Assembly: GCA_008080595.1 (NCBI GenBank)
Contig: VIKI01000016.1
Location: 1 to 33,150, forward strand
DNA length: 33,150 nucleotides
Source: Comamonadaceae bacterium
GTDB lineage: Bacteria; Pseudomonadota; Gammaproteobacteria; Burkholderiales; Burkholderiaceae_C
Reading direction: 5' to 3'
Of the stretch, positions 1 to 8,709 are shown one piece after another. A model generated the notes under the pieces. It saw nothing but the letters and a program-made list of their open reading frames with translations, was not told where the DNA came from and searched no databases. Within the stretch, counting starts at the first letter, position 1. Each line of letters starts with the position of its first letter. The translations under genes were made by a program, and so were the position numbers.

Positions 1-57
1 GTGCAGCCGGGCATCGGCAAAGCGGGCAAATTGCAAAGACAGGGTGAGTTGGTTCAT
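1..57 (-). CDS. ybeY: YbeY endoribonuclease, N-terminal fragment
   Basis: Only the first 19 codons are in the window, starting at an ATG on the minus strand and running off the left edge. The peptide MNQLTLSLQFARFADARLH resembles the N-terminus of YbeY, a zinc-dependent endoribonuclease needed for 16S rRNA 3' maturation and ribosome quality control. The position directly downstream of phoH (ybeZ) on the same strand is the usual ybeZ-ybeY order, and this context is the main support. No catalytic residues lie in the visible part. Confidence 0.6.
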   Translation of the reverse strand, partial: MNQLTLSLQFARFADARLH

Positions 58-84
58 AAAAGAGGTGTTTTTACAGAAGAAAAT

Positions 85-133
85 GGCCTGTAGCGCTTAT
101 TTATCATGCGCAAACAGCTATTTATTTTATAGC
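85..133. repeat. Interspersed ~49-bp repeat, copy R1
   Basis: This is an intergenic copy between phoH and ybeY. Read on the plus strand it runs from GGCCTGTAGCGC through ATGCGCAAACAGCTA to TATAGC. It shares the same ordered blocks (AGCGCTTAT, GCGCAAnCnGCTA, an AT-rich stretch, a closing TAGC) with the copies at 8651-8698, 10887-10936, 13829-13875, 16810-16858 and 20998-21045. The last part can fold as a small hairpin (GCTAT/ATAGC). Confidence 0.7.
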
Positions 134-139
134 AATCAT

Positions 140-1222
140 TCAGTTACCGGATTTCTTGCGGCGGGGCGCACGTGCGGCCACATTGGCTTTGGGGGCCGCT
201 TTGGCACGTGTCGGTAGCTTGGGTGGGGTGTGCACCGGCAGCGGAGTGGCTTCAAACGGGGGCATGGGCAGCGCATCGTCACGCGGATGGGGCGGGATGC
301 GGCCCGGCGCGTCGTAGGCATCCACAATGCGGGCCACCAGCGGATGGCGCACCACATCGGCACTGGTCAGGCGGCAGATGGCAATACCTTCCACGCCCTT
401 GAGCACCCGTTCGGCATCAATCAAGCCGCTGAACTGGGTGGTGGGCAGGTCAATCTGGCTCACATCGCCGGTGACCACGGCTTTGGAGCCAAAGCCAATC
501 CGGGTCAAAAACATCTTCATCTGCTCGGGCGTGGTGTTTTGGGCTTCGTCCAGAATCACAAACGAGGTGTTCAGGGTGCGCCCGCGCATGAAGGCCAGCG
601 GCGCGATTTCGATGCTTTGGCGCTCAAAGGCTTTTTGCACCGCCTCAAAACCCATCAAGTCGTACAGCGCGTCGTACAGCGGGCGCAAGTACGGGTCAAT
701 TTTTTGCGCCAGATCACCCGGCAGGTAGCCCAGGCGTTCACCGGCTTCCACTGCCGGGCGGGTCAGCACAATACGCTGCACCGCGCTGCGTTGCAAGGCA
801 TCCACGGCCATCGCCACCGCCAAATAGGTTTTGCCAGTACCGGCCGGGCCAATGCCAAACGTGATGTCGTGGCTGGCAATGCTGTCGAGGTAACGCGCCT
901 GGTTCATGGAGCGGGGTTTCAGGTCGGCACGTTTGGTTTTGAGCGAGGGGCCGTCTTCGCCGTTGACATCACCGTCGCCCGAGAGCATCAGCTGCACCGT
1001 GCGCGGCTCAATCGGACGGGCCGCCATTTCATACAGGGCTTGCAGCATCTCCATGCCGCGCTTGGCGTTGGCTTTGAGGCCGTCCACCTTGAACTGTTCG
1101 TGCCGGTGCGCAATTTTGACCTGCAAGGCGGCCTCAATGGTGCGCAAATGCTCGTCAGTCGGGCCACACAGGTGGGCCAGGCGGGTGTTGTTGGGTGGGG
1201 AAAAAATATGGCGAAGGATCAC
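140..1222 (-). CDS. phoH: PhoH-family ATPase (YbeZ)
   Basis: PhoH/YbeZ is a cytoplasmic P-loop NTPase related to the helicase core and works with YbeY in rRNA and ribosome metabolism. The Walker A motif GPAGTGKT lies at about residues 125-132 and the Walker B motif FVILDEAQN at about 221-229. The N-terminal region ([16 protein letters not shown]) is typical of the long PhoH form. I chose the GTG at 1222, giving 360 residues, because similarity begins with [14 protein letters not shown]. An upstream in-frame start at 1279 would add 19 residues unlike the family and would overlap ruvA. The C-terminus from about residue 305 is rich in proline, alanine and lysine and is probably disordered. ybeY follows on the same strand, and ruvA diverges 47 bp away. 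Confidence 0.93.
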   Translation of the reverse strand: MILRHIFSPPNNTRLAHLCGPTDEHLRTIEAALQVKIAHRHEQFKVDGLKANAKRGMEMLQALYEMAARPIEPRTVQLMLSGDGDVNGEDGPSLKTKRADLKPRSMNQARYLDSIASHDITFGIGPAGTGKTYLAVAMAVDALQRSAVQRIVLTRPAVEAGERLGYLPGDLAQKIDPYLRPLYDALYDLMGFEAVQKAFERQSIEIAPLAFMRGRTLNTSFVILDEAQNTTPEQMKMFLTRIGFGSKAVVTGDVSQIDLPTTQFSGLIDAERVLKGVEGIAICRLTSADVVRHPLVARIVDAYDAPGRIPPHPRDDALPMPPFEATPLPVHTPPKLPTRAKAAPKANVAARAPRRKKSGN

Positions 1223-1269
1223 GTTGATAATTCCAGAAAGAGGGACTGTTCCCCCATGATAGGCAAAAA

Positions 1270-1842
1270 ATGATCGCAAAGTTAACCGGTACGCTCGACA
1301 CCAAAAATCCGCCCGCTGTCGTCATCGACTGCCATGGCGTAGGTTACGAGGTGTTTGTGCCCATGAGCACGTTTTACAACCTGCCGGAGCTGGGCAGCAA
1401 GATCACGCTGCTGACGCATTTTGTGGTGCGGGAAGATGCGCAAATTCTGTATGGTTTTGCCACCGCCCAGGAGCGTGAGGGGTTTCGTGAGCTGATCAAA
1501 ATTTCGGGCGTGGGGCCACGCACGGCGCTGTCGATCCTCTCTGGCATGAATGTGACCGAGCTAGCGCAGGCCGTCACCTTGCAGGAGGCGGGCCGACTGA
1601 TCAAGGTGCCAGGCATTGGCAAAAAAACCGCCGAGCGGCTGCTGCTGGAGCTCAAAGGCAAGCTCGGGCCCGACATTGGCGTGGTCGCCAGCCTGGCCAG
1701 CGACGCGCAGAGCGATATTTTGCAGGCATTGCTGGCGCTGGGTTACAGCGACCGTGAGGCCGCTGTGGCGCTGAAAGCCTTGCCCAAAGAGATTGGGGTG
1801 AGCGACGGCATCAAACTGGCGCTGAAGGCACTGGCCAAATAA
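1270..1842 (+). CDS. ruvA: Holliday junction DNA helicase subunit RuvA
   Basis: RuvA binds the four-way Holliday junction and loads the RuvB motor for branch migration. The 190-residue length matches the family. An N-terminal OB-fold covers about residues 1-63. Two helix-hairpin-helix motifs follow, ISGVGPRTA at 78-86 and VPGIGKKTA at 113-121. The C-terminal RuvB-contacting domain ([14 protein letters not shown]) begins near 150. The gene starts 47 bp from the divergent phoH start, so promoters for both probably share that gap. ruvB is not the next gene: an opposing carbonic anhydrase gene lies between. Confidence 0.96.
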   Translation: MIAKLTGTLDTKNPPAVVIDCHGVGYEVFVPMSTFYNLPELGSKITLLTHFVVREDAQILYGFATAQEREGFRELIKISGVGPRTALSILSGMNVTELAQAVTLQEAGRLIKVPGIGKKTAERLLLELKGKLGPDIGVVASLASDAQSDILQALLALGYSDREAAVALKALPKEIGVSDGIKLALKALAK

Positions 1843-1866
1843 GCGCAACGTCTTTTCACTGCGCTT
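1841..1866. terminator. Weak inverted repeat between convergent ruvA and carbonic anhydrase genes
   Basis: AAGCGCA (1841-1847) is the exact reverse complement of TGCGCTT (1860-1866), with a T-rich 12-base loop. It overlaps both gene ends. It could be a weak bidirectional terminator, but there is no proper T-run after either arm. Confidence 0.25.
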
Positions 1867-3154
1867 CTCGCACCGGCCGGCCATTGAGCGGCTGAACTGG
1901 GCGGGCATTGTTGGGAAACAGTTGCTGGAACAGGCGGATTTGCTCTTTGCTGAGCTGGGTCGGTGTTTTGAGCACCATCCACAACACGCCTTCGGTGCAG
2001 GGCGGCGTGGTGAGTGAGCCAATGAACTGGTAATAGCGCTGGTCTTTGGGCAGCAACTCGTTCATGTCGACGATGCCGCCAGGCATTCGCACCCGGTCAC
2101 TCGTGTCCAGCGGCATGTAAGTCCACACCTTGTTGATCAGCGGGTTGGCCACGCCGGGATCCAGCAGCACGGCCACCACCGCCAACTGGCCTTCATTGTT
2201 TTTGTGCACCAGGTGCGCCACCATGGCGTAGTTGCGGTAGTTCACCTGCTCCTCGGACGGGGTGTGAAAGTGGAACTGCACCAGCTTGTAGACCGAGCCG
2301 CGTACCGTCAGGGTGTTGTCACCGTACAGGTCGACCTGGATGGTGTGGCCGTTGTTCACCACCGTGCCGCTGGAGGCGGTGTAGTTGAACTGCAGGGGCT
2401 CAGCCGGGCCTTGCAAGGTGACGGATTCCTCAATATTGATGGGTGACTGGCGTTTGCCAATGGCACACACGTTGAATTCGGGTTTGAGCTTGCCCCAGTT
2501 TTGCGGGCCGTTTTCGCCCTCATAAGCCCAATGCGGTTCACCGCCGCCATGGGTGTTGTCGCCATGTGCACCTGTGGCCGGAGCTTCGTGGCCGGTGAGC
2601 GCGGCGGCCTTGGCCTGGATGTAATCCCGGCTGGTTTTGGGATTCACCACCGGGGCTGCCACGGCATGTGCTGCCGGGCGGCGTACCGCTGCGGGGGCTA
2701 CGGCATGGGCTGCGGCCGGTGCGGCATGTTCTGCCACGGGAGCGGCGTGGGCCGCTGCGGCAGGGGCATGTGCTGAACCGGTGGCGGTGGATTTGCTGGC
2801 TGCGGGTTTGAGTTCGGGCTTGTCTTTGATGACCAGGGTCAGGCTTTTCCTGTCGATCAACTTGTCCCGCAGGGCGGCTTTGATGTCCACCGCAAGGTCT
2901 TTGCCTTCCGGGGCAGAGGCCTCTTCGGCTGGTTTTTTTGCGGGCGTGATTTTCTTGACGGTGTGGGCAGGAGCCGCTTCATGTGCGGCGGCGGGTTCTG
3001 CGGCATGACTCAAGGGGGGCATCAGTGCTGCCAAAAAGAGCCCGGTCATGCCACACATCACCCAGGTTTTCCAAGGGTAGGCTATTGAATCGGCCTCAAC
3101 GCGGCAGATGAGTGGCTTGGCAATGGGTTGGGGCATGGTTTTCATGGCAGGCAT
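1856..3154 (-). CDS. Periplasmic alpha-class carbonic anhydrase with long Ala/Pro/His-rich N-terminal region
   Basis: Alpha-carbonic anhydrases interconvert CO2 and bicarbonate at a zinc centre. The 432-residue product has a long basic leader, a hydrophobic segment at about 31-45 and a likely signal peptidase site after SHA (51), which implies periplasmic location. Residues 53-200 are low-complexity, rich in alanine, proline, lysine and histidine. The catalytic domain starts near 208 with HWAYEGENGPQNWGKL. Zinc ligands are His295 and His297 (QFHFHTPS) and His314 (VAHLVH). The proton-shuttle His270 (NNGHTIQV) and the GSLTTPPCTEG loop (from about 379) are present. The position of the second-shell Glu117 of the human enzyme is valine here. 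The start is uncertain: ATGs at 3145 and 3136 are also in frame and no ribosome-binding site is clear. The gene is convergent with ruvA. Confidence 0.93.
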   Translation of the reverse strand: MPAMKTMPQPIAKPLICRVEADSIAYPWKTWVMCGMTGLFLAALMPPLSHAAEPAAAHEAAPAHTVKKITPAKKPAEEASAPEGKDLAVDIKAALRDKLIDRKSLTLVIKDKPELKPAASKSTATGSAHAPAAAAHAAPVAEHAAPAAAHAVAPAAVRRPAAHAVAAPVVNPKTSRDYIQAKAAALTGHEAPATGAHGDNTHGGGEPHWAYEGENGPQNWGKLKPEFNVCAIGKRQSPINIEESVTLQGPAEPLQFNYTASSGTVVNNGHTIQVDLYGDNTLTVRGSVYKLVQFHFHTPSEEQVNYRNYAMVAHLVHKNNEGQLAVVAVLLDPGVANPLINKVWTYMPLDTSDRVRMPGGIVDMNELLPKDQRYYQFIGSLTTPPCTEGVLWMVLKTPTQLSKEQIRLFQQLFPNNARPVQPLNGRPVREAQ

Positions 3155-3280
3155 GGGTCAAATGCTGACCTTGTAAAGGGTTTTTATAACTTGTTATCGG
3201 CACGGGGCGGCATCAGCTTAAGCGTACCGATGCCAGACACGGCGCTATAGTGCCATTTTGTTTCAAAACCCGAGTCTGCC

Positions 3281-4345
3281 TTGAGTATCCAAACCGACGA
3301 CTTTGCCCCCGCGCCGCCCAAACGGGTGGTGTCCAACGCGCCCGCATCCCCCAATGAAGAGGCGATTGAGCGTGCCTTGCGCCCCAAGCTGCTCGATGAA
3401 TACGTCGGCCAGGCCAAAGCCCGTGAGCAGCTGGAGATTTTCATCAACGCCGCCAAGATGCGCGACGAGGCGCTGGACCATGTGCTGCTGTTTGGCCCGC
3501 CTGGCCTGGGCAAAACCACGCTGAGCCACATCATTGCCGCCGAGCTGGGGGTGAACCTGCGCCAGACCAGTGGCCCGGTGCTGGAAAAGCCCAAGGATCT
3601 GGCGGCACTCCTGACCAATCTGGAAAAGAACGATGTGCTGTTCATCGACGAAATCCACCGCCTGAGCCCGGTGGTGGAAGAAATCCTGTACCCGGCGCTG
3701 GAAGACTACAAAATTGACATCATGATCGGCGAAGGCCCGGCGGCACGCTCCATCAAGCTCGACTTGCAGCCCTTCACCCTGGTAGGAGCCACCACCCGCG
3801 CTGGCATGCTGACCAACCCGCTGCGGGATCGCTTTGGCATTGTGGCGCGGCTGGAGTTTTACACGCCCGAGGAACTGGCACGCATCGTCAAGCGCAGTGC
3901 GGGCCTGCTGAATGTGCCGACCGATGAACAGGGCGGCTTTGAGATTGCCCGACGCTCGCGGGGCACGCCGCGTATTGCCAACCGCTTGCTGCGCCGGGTG
4001 CGCGACTATGCCGACGTGAAGGGCTCCGGCGAGATTACGCTGGACATTGCCAACCGCGCCTTGCACATGCTCGACGTGGACCCGCAGGGCTTTGATTTGA
4101 TGGACCGCAAGCTGCTCGAAGCGGTCATCCACCGTTTTGACGGCGGCCCGGTCGGATTGGACAACATTGCCGCCAGCATTGGCGAAGAACGCGAAACCAT
4201 TGAGGACGTGATCGAGCCGTATCTGATTCAGCAGGGCTATTTGCAGCGCACGCCACGCGGGCGCATTGCCACCTTGGCGGCGTACCGGCATCTGGGGGTG
4301 ACACCGCCAGCCAATCAGGCTTCGATTGACTTGTTTGGGGTTTGA
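3281..4345 (+). CDS. ruvB: Holliday junction branch migration ATPase RuvB
   Basis: RuvB is the AAA+ hexameric motor that drives branch migration with RuvA. The Walker A motif GPPGLGKT is at about 72-79, Walker B VLFIDEIH at about 119-126, then a GATTRAG sensor segment and the C-terminal winged helix ([16 protein letters not shown], later [16 protein letters not shown]). The length of 354 residues is normal. The start is TTG at 3281, since the family N-terminus MSIQTDDF begins exactly there and no upstream in-frame ATG fits. The 126-bp gap to the divergent carbonic anhydrase gene must hold its promoter, because the gene is not co-transcribed with ruvA. Confidence 0.96.
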   Translation: MSIQTDDFAPAPPKRVVSNAPASPNEEAIERALRPKLLDEYVGQAKAREQLEIFINAAKMRDEALDHVLLFGPPGLGKTTLSHIIAAELGVNLRQTSGPVLEKPKDLAALLTNLEKNDVLFIDEIHRLSPVVEEILYPALEDYKIDIMIGEGPAARSIKLDLQPFTLVGATTRAGMLTNPLRDRFGIVARLEFYTPEELARIVKRSAGLLNVPTDEQGGFEIARRSRGTPRIANRLLRRVRDYADVKGSGEITLDIANRALHMLDVDPQGFDLMDRKLLEAVIHRFDGGPVGLDNIAASIGEERETIEDVIEPYLIQQGYLQRTPRGRIATLAAYRHLGVTPPANQASIDLFGV

Positions 4346-4366
4346 TACCAGGGTAACCCCTTTTTT
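4337..4366 (+). terminator. Likely intrinsic terminator of ruvB
   Basis: GGGGTT (4337-4342) pairs with AACCCC (4355-4360), followed at once by six T (4361-4366). The left arm overlaps the end of ruvB. The stem is short (6 bp) with a 12-base loop, so strength is moderate. Confidence 0.55.
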
Positions 4367-4465
4367 CGCTGGTACAGTTGACGGCATCTATGGATGCCTG
4401 ATGGCTCGGAGGCATCCGCACTGTCAGGTATTTCAGAACATTGGCAAACCCTGTTGAGGCTGAAC

Positions 4466-5371
4466 ATGTCACCCCTACCTTTTCAATTGCTGGTTTCGCT
4501 TGCCCTGATCGGGCCGACACTGGCGCACGCCGCGCCGCCCGAACTGGACGGTACCCTGCGCAAGATTGCCTCCAGTGGAAGCATCGCACTGGGTTACCAC
4601 GAGTCCACACCACCGTTCACATTTCGAACGGCTGACGGCAAGGTCATGGGGTACTCGTATGACTTTGCGCTGAAGATTGCCGAGGCCGTCAAACGGGAAT
4701 TGAACTTGCCTGCGCTGCAAATCGTGCAAGTGCCCTTCACCACCCAGAATCGATTTCCGACCATTCAAAACGGCAGCGCCGACCTGTCGTGCGGGGCTAC
4801 CACCAACACCTTGGAGCGGCAAAAGATCGTTGCTTTCTCCAACACGATATTTGTGGCCGGCTCAAGGCTGATGACGCGCAAGGACTCGGGCATCAAAGAC
4901 TTTACCGACCTGACCGGCAAGAACGTGGTGACCTTTGCCGCATCCACTTCCGAAAAAATGCTGCGCAAATTGAATGCCGAGCAAAACCGGCGCATCCACA
5001 TTGTCAGCACCTTTGATCGCGGCGAAACCCCGTTTTCTGTGCTGCAAGCCAGCCATGCCGATGCCTACATGATGGACGACGTGCTGCTGTACGCTGCCAT
5101 TCACGAGACCTGGCGTCCGGCTGAGTGGACGGTTACCGGCACGCCCCAGTCGTTTGAAGCCTATGGCTGCATCCTGCGCAAGGATGATCCGGCCTTCAAA
5201 AAAGTGGTTGACCAGGAGATTGCCCGCATCATGAAGTCTGGTGAGGCGGATGCCATCTACCGCAAATGGCTGCTTTCGCCCATTCCGCCCAAAGGCATCA
5301 ACTTTGGTTTGACCATGAGCGATGCCATGGTGGATCTCTTCAAGAACCCCAATGACAAACCGTATTACTAA
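4466..5371 (+). CDS. GltI-like periplasmic amino-acid-binding protein (glutamate/aspartate type)
   Basis: This is a family 3 solute-binding protein of 301 residues. The ATG at 4466 is preceded by GAGG at good spacing and opens a signal peptide (residues 1-22, ending AHA). The mature protein follows the GltI pattern closely: GYHESTPPFTFRTADGKVMGYSYDF near 43-67, TQNRFPTIQNGSADLSCGATTN near 93-114, FMMDD-like YMMDD near 201-205 and EAYGCILRKDDP near 231-242. Glutamate or aspartate is the likely ligand by family. No permease or ATPase gene of an amino-acid importer is adjacent. A sensory diguanylate cyclase gene begins 15-27 bp downstream, so the protein may serve sensing rather than, or as well as, transport. 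That role is inference. Confidence 0.88.
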   Translation: MSPLPFQLLVSLALIGPTLAHAAPPELDGTLRKIASSGSIALGYHESTPPFTFRTADGKVMGYSYDFALKIAEAVKRELNLPALQIVQVPFTTQNRFPTIQNGSADLSCGATTNTLERQKIVAFSNTIFVAGSRLMTRKDSGIKDFTDLTGKNVVTFAASTSEKMLRKLNAEQNRRIHIVSTFDRGETPFSVLQASHADAYMMDDVLLYAAIHETWRPAEWTVTGTPQSFEAYGCILRKDDPAFKKVVDQEIARIMKSGEADAIYRKWLLSPIPPKGINFGLTMSDAMVDLFKNPNDKPYY

Positions 5372-5398
5372 AGTTGGCAAGTCGAAGTGTTGACTGCC

Positions 5399-7444
5399 AT
5401 GCCAGTAACCGGCTCATTGTTCAAAAAATACGCACTGTTCTTTGGTGCGCTGGTGGGGGGATCACTGTTGATCAGCGGGTTGCTGGATGTTGCTTTTTCG
5501 TATCAGGACAACAAGCAAGCACTGATCCGTCTGCAGCAGGAGAAGGCCCGTAGCGCAGCAGATCGTATTGGGCAGCATCTGTTTGATCTGGAGCAAAAAA
5601 TCAGCAGCACGGTGGCCGTACCCAACGGCCTGTCCAACCTGGATCAGCGCATGGTTGAAATCCAGCTGCTGCGGCGCACCGCCGCGATCCGGGAAATCGC
5701 CTTGCTGGACCCCCAGGGGATCGAGGTTTTGCGGGTGTCCCCATTCAATGCCGACGTGCTGCGCAGCGGTCGCGACCGTTCTGGCGAAGCGGCTTTCCAG
5801 CAGGTCAAATCCGGCAAGCCCTACCGCAGTCCGGTTTACTTTCGTGACAACTCGCTTTACATGACCGTTGCCATGTCGGTGGGGCCTGAGGCCTCCGGCA
5901 TCACTGTTGCGGAAATTGACCTTCAGTTTTTACTGGCGGGTATCACGAAAATCAAGGTGGGCGACACCGGTCATGCCTATGCCGTAGACACCCAGGGTCG
6001 CCTGATTGCACATCCCAACATTGGCCTGGTGCTCAAACACAGCAGCATGATCGACCTGCCACAGGTGCGGGCGGCGATCCAGGATGCCACGCAAGACAGC
6101 GGCGAGTTTGTCGATGCCATCGACCTGGACGGCAAACAGGTGCTGACGGCCTTTGGTGTGATTCCGTACTTGGGCTGGTTCGTTTTTGTTGAAGAACCTA
6201 TCTCGCAGGCCTTCCATCCTTTGTACGCCCAGGCCGTGCGCAGTGCCTTGCTGATCTTGGTTGGCATGGTCGCCACGGTCTTGGCGTGTGTAGCCTTGGT
6301 TCGTCAGATGGTCAAACCCATTCACGCCTTGCGTGATGGTGCCAAGCTGATCGGGCGTGGTGTGTTTGACCAGCCGATCACGGTGCACACCGGTGATGAG
6401 CTGGAGGAGTTGGCCGGTGAGTTCAACCGTATGTCCAGTCAATTGCATGATTCCTACACAACCCTAGAACGAAAAGTTGCCCAGCGTACACAGGAGCTGA
6501 CTGAAAGCGAGCGTTTGCTGCGCCAGGCACAACGGATTGCCGGTTTGGGCAGTTTCACCTGCAACCTGAAGACCGGGGTGTGGACGAGCTCGGAAGTGCT
6601 CGACGAAGTGCTTGGCATCGACAAGGCTTATGAGCGAACGGCCCAAGGCTGGGATGCGCTGGTCCATCCTGATGACTTGCCCGCCGTCAAGGAGGCCTTC
6701 AAGTCAGCCGTGCTTGACAAGAAAAAGGCCATGGACAACGTGTTGCGGATCATTCGACACCATGACCGAGCCGAGCGTTGGGTGCATGGGCTGGGCCGGG
6801 TTGAGTTTGCCCCTGACGGCACCGTCCAATCCCTGCATGGCACGATTCAGGACATTACCGAACGCCAACAGATGGAAGACCAGGTGCGACAACTGGCGTT
6901 TTACGACCCGCTGACGGAGTTGCCCAATCGTCGACTGCTCAACGACCGCTTGAACCAGATGCTCATTGCCGGACGGCGCACGGGGAGTTATGGTGCGTTG
7001 ATGTTCCTCGATCTGGACAACTTCAAACCACTCAATGACCGGTATGGCCACGCCGTGGGTGACCGGCTGCTGATCGAAGTGGCGCAGCGTCTGACCCAAT
7101 GTGTGCGCAAAGCCGATACCGTGTCGCGATTTGGTGGTGACGAGTTTGTGGTGATGTTGTGTGAGCTCAGCAACAACCGGGCCGAAGCCACGCTACAAGC
7201 CCAGGTTGTCGCGGAAAAAATTCGAGCCAGTCTGTCTGAGCTTTACAGCTTGCCGGTTCGGATCGAAGGAAACACGTTGACGACAATCGAGCACCGTTGT
7301 TCTGTCAGCATTGGTGTGATGGTTTTTAATTGCGCCGAAGCCATGGCCGACCACATCCTGAAAGGGGCTGATGCGGCGATGTACCAAGCCAAGGATGCCG
7401 GACGCAACTTGGTGCGCCTCTATGCCGATGTGGCCCCCAGTTGA
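5399..7444 (+). CDS. Membrane-bound Cache-HAMP-PAS diguanylate cyclase
   Basis: The product is predicted to make cyclic di-GMP in response to a periplasmic signal. In order, counted from the ATG at 5399: a membrane segment at about 10-32, a periplasmic double-Cache region at about 36-266, a second membrane segment at about 280-301, HAMP to about 354, a coiled segment, PAS at about 376-488 and GGDEF to the end. The active-site motif GGDEF is at 579-583 and the product-inhibition site RKAD at 570-573, so the enzyme should be active and feedback controlled. There is no EAL domain. A GTG at 5387 would add four residues, and neither start has a strong ribosome-binding site. Close spacing to the GltI-like gene suggests co-transcription. 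Confidence 0.92.
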   Translation: MPVTGSLFKKYALFFGALVGGSLLISGLLDVAFSYQDNKQALIRLQQEKARSAADRIGQHLFDLEQKISSTVAVPNGLSNLDQRMVEIQLLRRTAAIREIALLDPQGIEVLRVSPFNADVLRSGRDRSGEAAFQQVKSGKPYRSPVYFRDNSLYMTVAMSVGPEASGITVAEIDLQFLLAGITKIKVGDTGHAYAVDTQGRLIAHPNIGLVLKHSSMIDLPQVRAAIQDATQDSGEFVDAIDLDGKQVLTAFGVIPYLGWFVFVEEPISQAFHPLYAQAVRSALLILVGMVATVLACVALVRQMVKPIHALRDGAKLIGRGVFDQPITVHTGDELEELAGEFNRMSSQLHDSYTTLERKVAQRTQELTESERLLRQAQRIAGLGSFTCNLKTGVWTSSEVLDEVLGIDKAYERTAQGWDALVHPDDLPAVKEAFKSAVLDKKKAMDNVLRIIRHHDRAERWVHGLGRVEFAPDGTVQSLHGTIQDITERQQMEDQVRQLAFYDPLTELPNRRLLNDRLNQMLIAGRRTGSYGALMFLDLDNFKPLNDRYGHAVGDRLLIEVAQRLTQCVRKADTVSRFGGDEFVVMLCELSNNRAEATLQAQVVAEKIRASLSELYSLPVRIEGNTLTTIEHRCSVSIGVMVFNCAEAMADHILKGADAAMYQAKDAGRNLVRLYADVAPS

Positions 7445-7468
7445 GCGCGGTCACCGAGCCGCATCCCT

Positions 7469-8107
7469 CTAAGCACTGCCCTCATCCAGTACCGCCACAT
7501 CCAGATGGCTGGTATCGCCCCAACCCACCAGCGTAAAACCTTCGGGAGTCCACAACAGGCGGTTGATGGCAGCATTGCCCAGATGCCAACTGCGCGGGGC
7601 TTGTAATTCCTGACCGGTAGCCAGGCGGTAAAGCTGGTCCAACACACCGCCGTGTGCCACCAGCACAATTTGCCCGCCCAGATGTTGCTGTGCCAGCGCC
7701 GTGGCGGTGTGTGTGATGCGTTCACGCACAGCCAGCAAGGATTCACCACCGGGGGGAGCCCAGTCTGGGTCGCGCTTGCGCCAGCGCATGGAGTCTTCGG
7801 GCCACAGCGTTTCCAACTCCGTGTAGGTTTTGCCCTCAAAGCTGCCAAAGGCCCGTTCACGCAGGCCGGTGTCGGCTTGCAGTGGGGCCTGGGTGGCGTG
7901 GGCAATGGCATGGGCGGTTTGCCAGGCGCGTTGCAGGTCGCTGGCGTAAATGGCATCCACCGGCTCATCCCTGAGCGCGTTGGCCACTTGGCCGGCCTGC
8001 CAGATGCCCTGGGGATTGAGCGCGATGTCGGTATGGCCTTGCAGGCGGGAGTCTACGTTCCAGTCGGTTTCACCATGGCGGATCACAATCAGGCGAGTCA
8101 CCCTCAT
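7469..8107 (-). CDS. Histidine phosphatase superfamily protein (phosphoglycerate-mutase-like)
   Basis: The 212-residue protein carries the phosphohistidine motif RHGET at residues 10-14 (LIVIRHGETDWN), the acid/base region LRERAFGSFEGKTY and the second histidine motif VAHGGVLDQLY. These define the branch of small-molecule phosphatases and cofactor-independent mutases that includes GpmB and CobC. The substrate cannot be read from sequence. Its ATG overlaps the stop of the upstream lipoprotein gene as ATGA, which indicates translational coupling. It is convergent with the diguanylate cyclase gene, 24 bp away. Confidence 0.9.
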   Translation of the reverse strand: MRVTRLIVIRHGETDWNVDSRLQGHTDIALNPQGIWQAGQVANALRDEPVDAIYASDLQRAWQTAHAIAHATQAPLQADTGLRERAFGSFEGKTYTELETLWPEDSMRWRKRDPDWAPPGGESLLAVRERITHTATALAQQHLGGQIVLVAHGGVLDQLYRLATGQELQAPRSWHLGNAAINRLLWTPEGFTLVGWGDTSHLDVAVLDEGSA

Positions 8108-8700
8108 CTGGGTATCTCGATGTTGACGCGCCGCACCCCGGTGGGCGGCTGGGGGAAGCCTTGAAGTGCCGCATCCAGCAGGGCGGCCAAAATGGGGGTG
8201 TTGTCACTCCACAGCCCGTCATGGGTGGCGTGGCTTTCAAACACCACGGTTTGTGAGGCATCACGCATGATCAGGCTGACCTGTCGCCAGTAGCTGGGTT
8301 GTGCGTCCAGCCCCGGAAACAGTGCGCCCCGGTTACCAATGCTGATGGCCCCATTGCCAAACACCCAGCCCAGCCCAATGCCGATATTCATGCCGCTGTG
8401 GTGGGGGCTGCTTTCCTGCCGTTGCACTGCCGTCACCTGAACGCTGATGGAGGCTGTTTCGGCGTATTTCAAGCCAACTTTGGCCAGGGCTTGCTGCGCC
8501 AGTTGTTCCAGCTGCGCTTGTGCCGGGTCAGCTTGTTGCGAGGGCAGGCGGCTAAAGCGGTAGCTTGAACCGGCGGCCACGGCTTGGGGCGCAAAGCTGT
8601 TGACCTGAGCATCCACCAGCCGTGTGCTGGCACAGCCAGATAATGCAAACGCTATAAAAATAGTAGCCGCTTGCGCATATTTGATAAGCGCTAGATGCAT
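8104..8700 (-). CDS. DUF4136-like lipoprotein
   Basis: The 198-residue product opens with a lipoprotein signal peptide and lipobox (ALSGC, Cys23), so it is probably membrane anchored. The remainder resembles the DUF4136 family (YRFSRLPSQQ near the front, RSA-type ending VRRVNIEIPR), with no known function. The start is secure: AGGAGG sits 6 bases before the ATG at 8700. The signal peptide, residues 1 to about 17, is encoded by repeat copy R2. The histidine phosphatase gene follows with a 4-base overlap. ttcA ends only 9 bp upstream, so all three may form one transcript. Confidence 0.82.
   Translation of the reverse strand: MHLALIKYAQAATIFIAFALSGCASTRLVDAQVNSFAPQAVAAGSSYRFSRLPSQQADPAQAQLEQLAQQALAKVGLKYAETASISVQVTAVQRQESSPHHSGMNIGIGLGWVFGNGAISIGNRGALFPGLDAQPSYWRQVSLIMRDASQTVVFESHATHDGLWSDNTPILAALLDAALQGFPQPPTGVRRVNIEIPR
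8651..8698. repeat. Interspersed repeat, copy R2, inside a lipoprotein signal peptide
   Basis: Read on the minus strand this segment has the same blocks as R1: CTAGCGCTTAT, then ATGCGCAAGCGGCTA, then an AT-rich stretch closing with TATAGC. It begins two bases inside the start codon of the lipoprotein gene and encodes nearly all of its signal peptide before the lipobox. Confidence 0.75.
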
Positions 8701-8709
8701 ATTTACCTC

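Noticed and set aside
230-1273. 347-codon open frame on the plus strand opposite phoH
   Set aside because: It is the antisense of a clear PhoH gene, has histidine- and glutamine-rich composition typical of reversed high-GC genes, and matches no family.
3263-4387. 374-codon open frame on the minus strand opposite ruvB
   Set aside because: It is a shadow of RuvB with reversed-codon composition and no recognisable domain.
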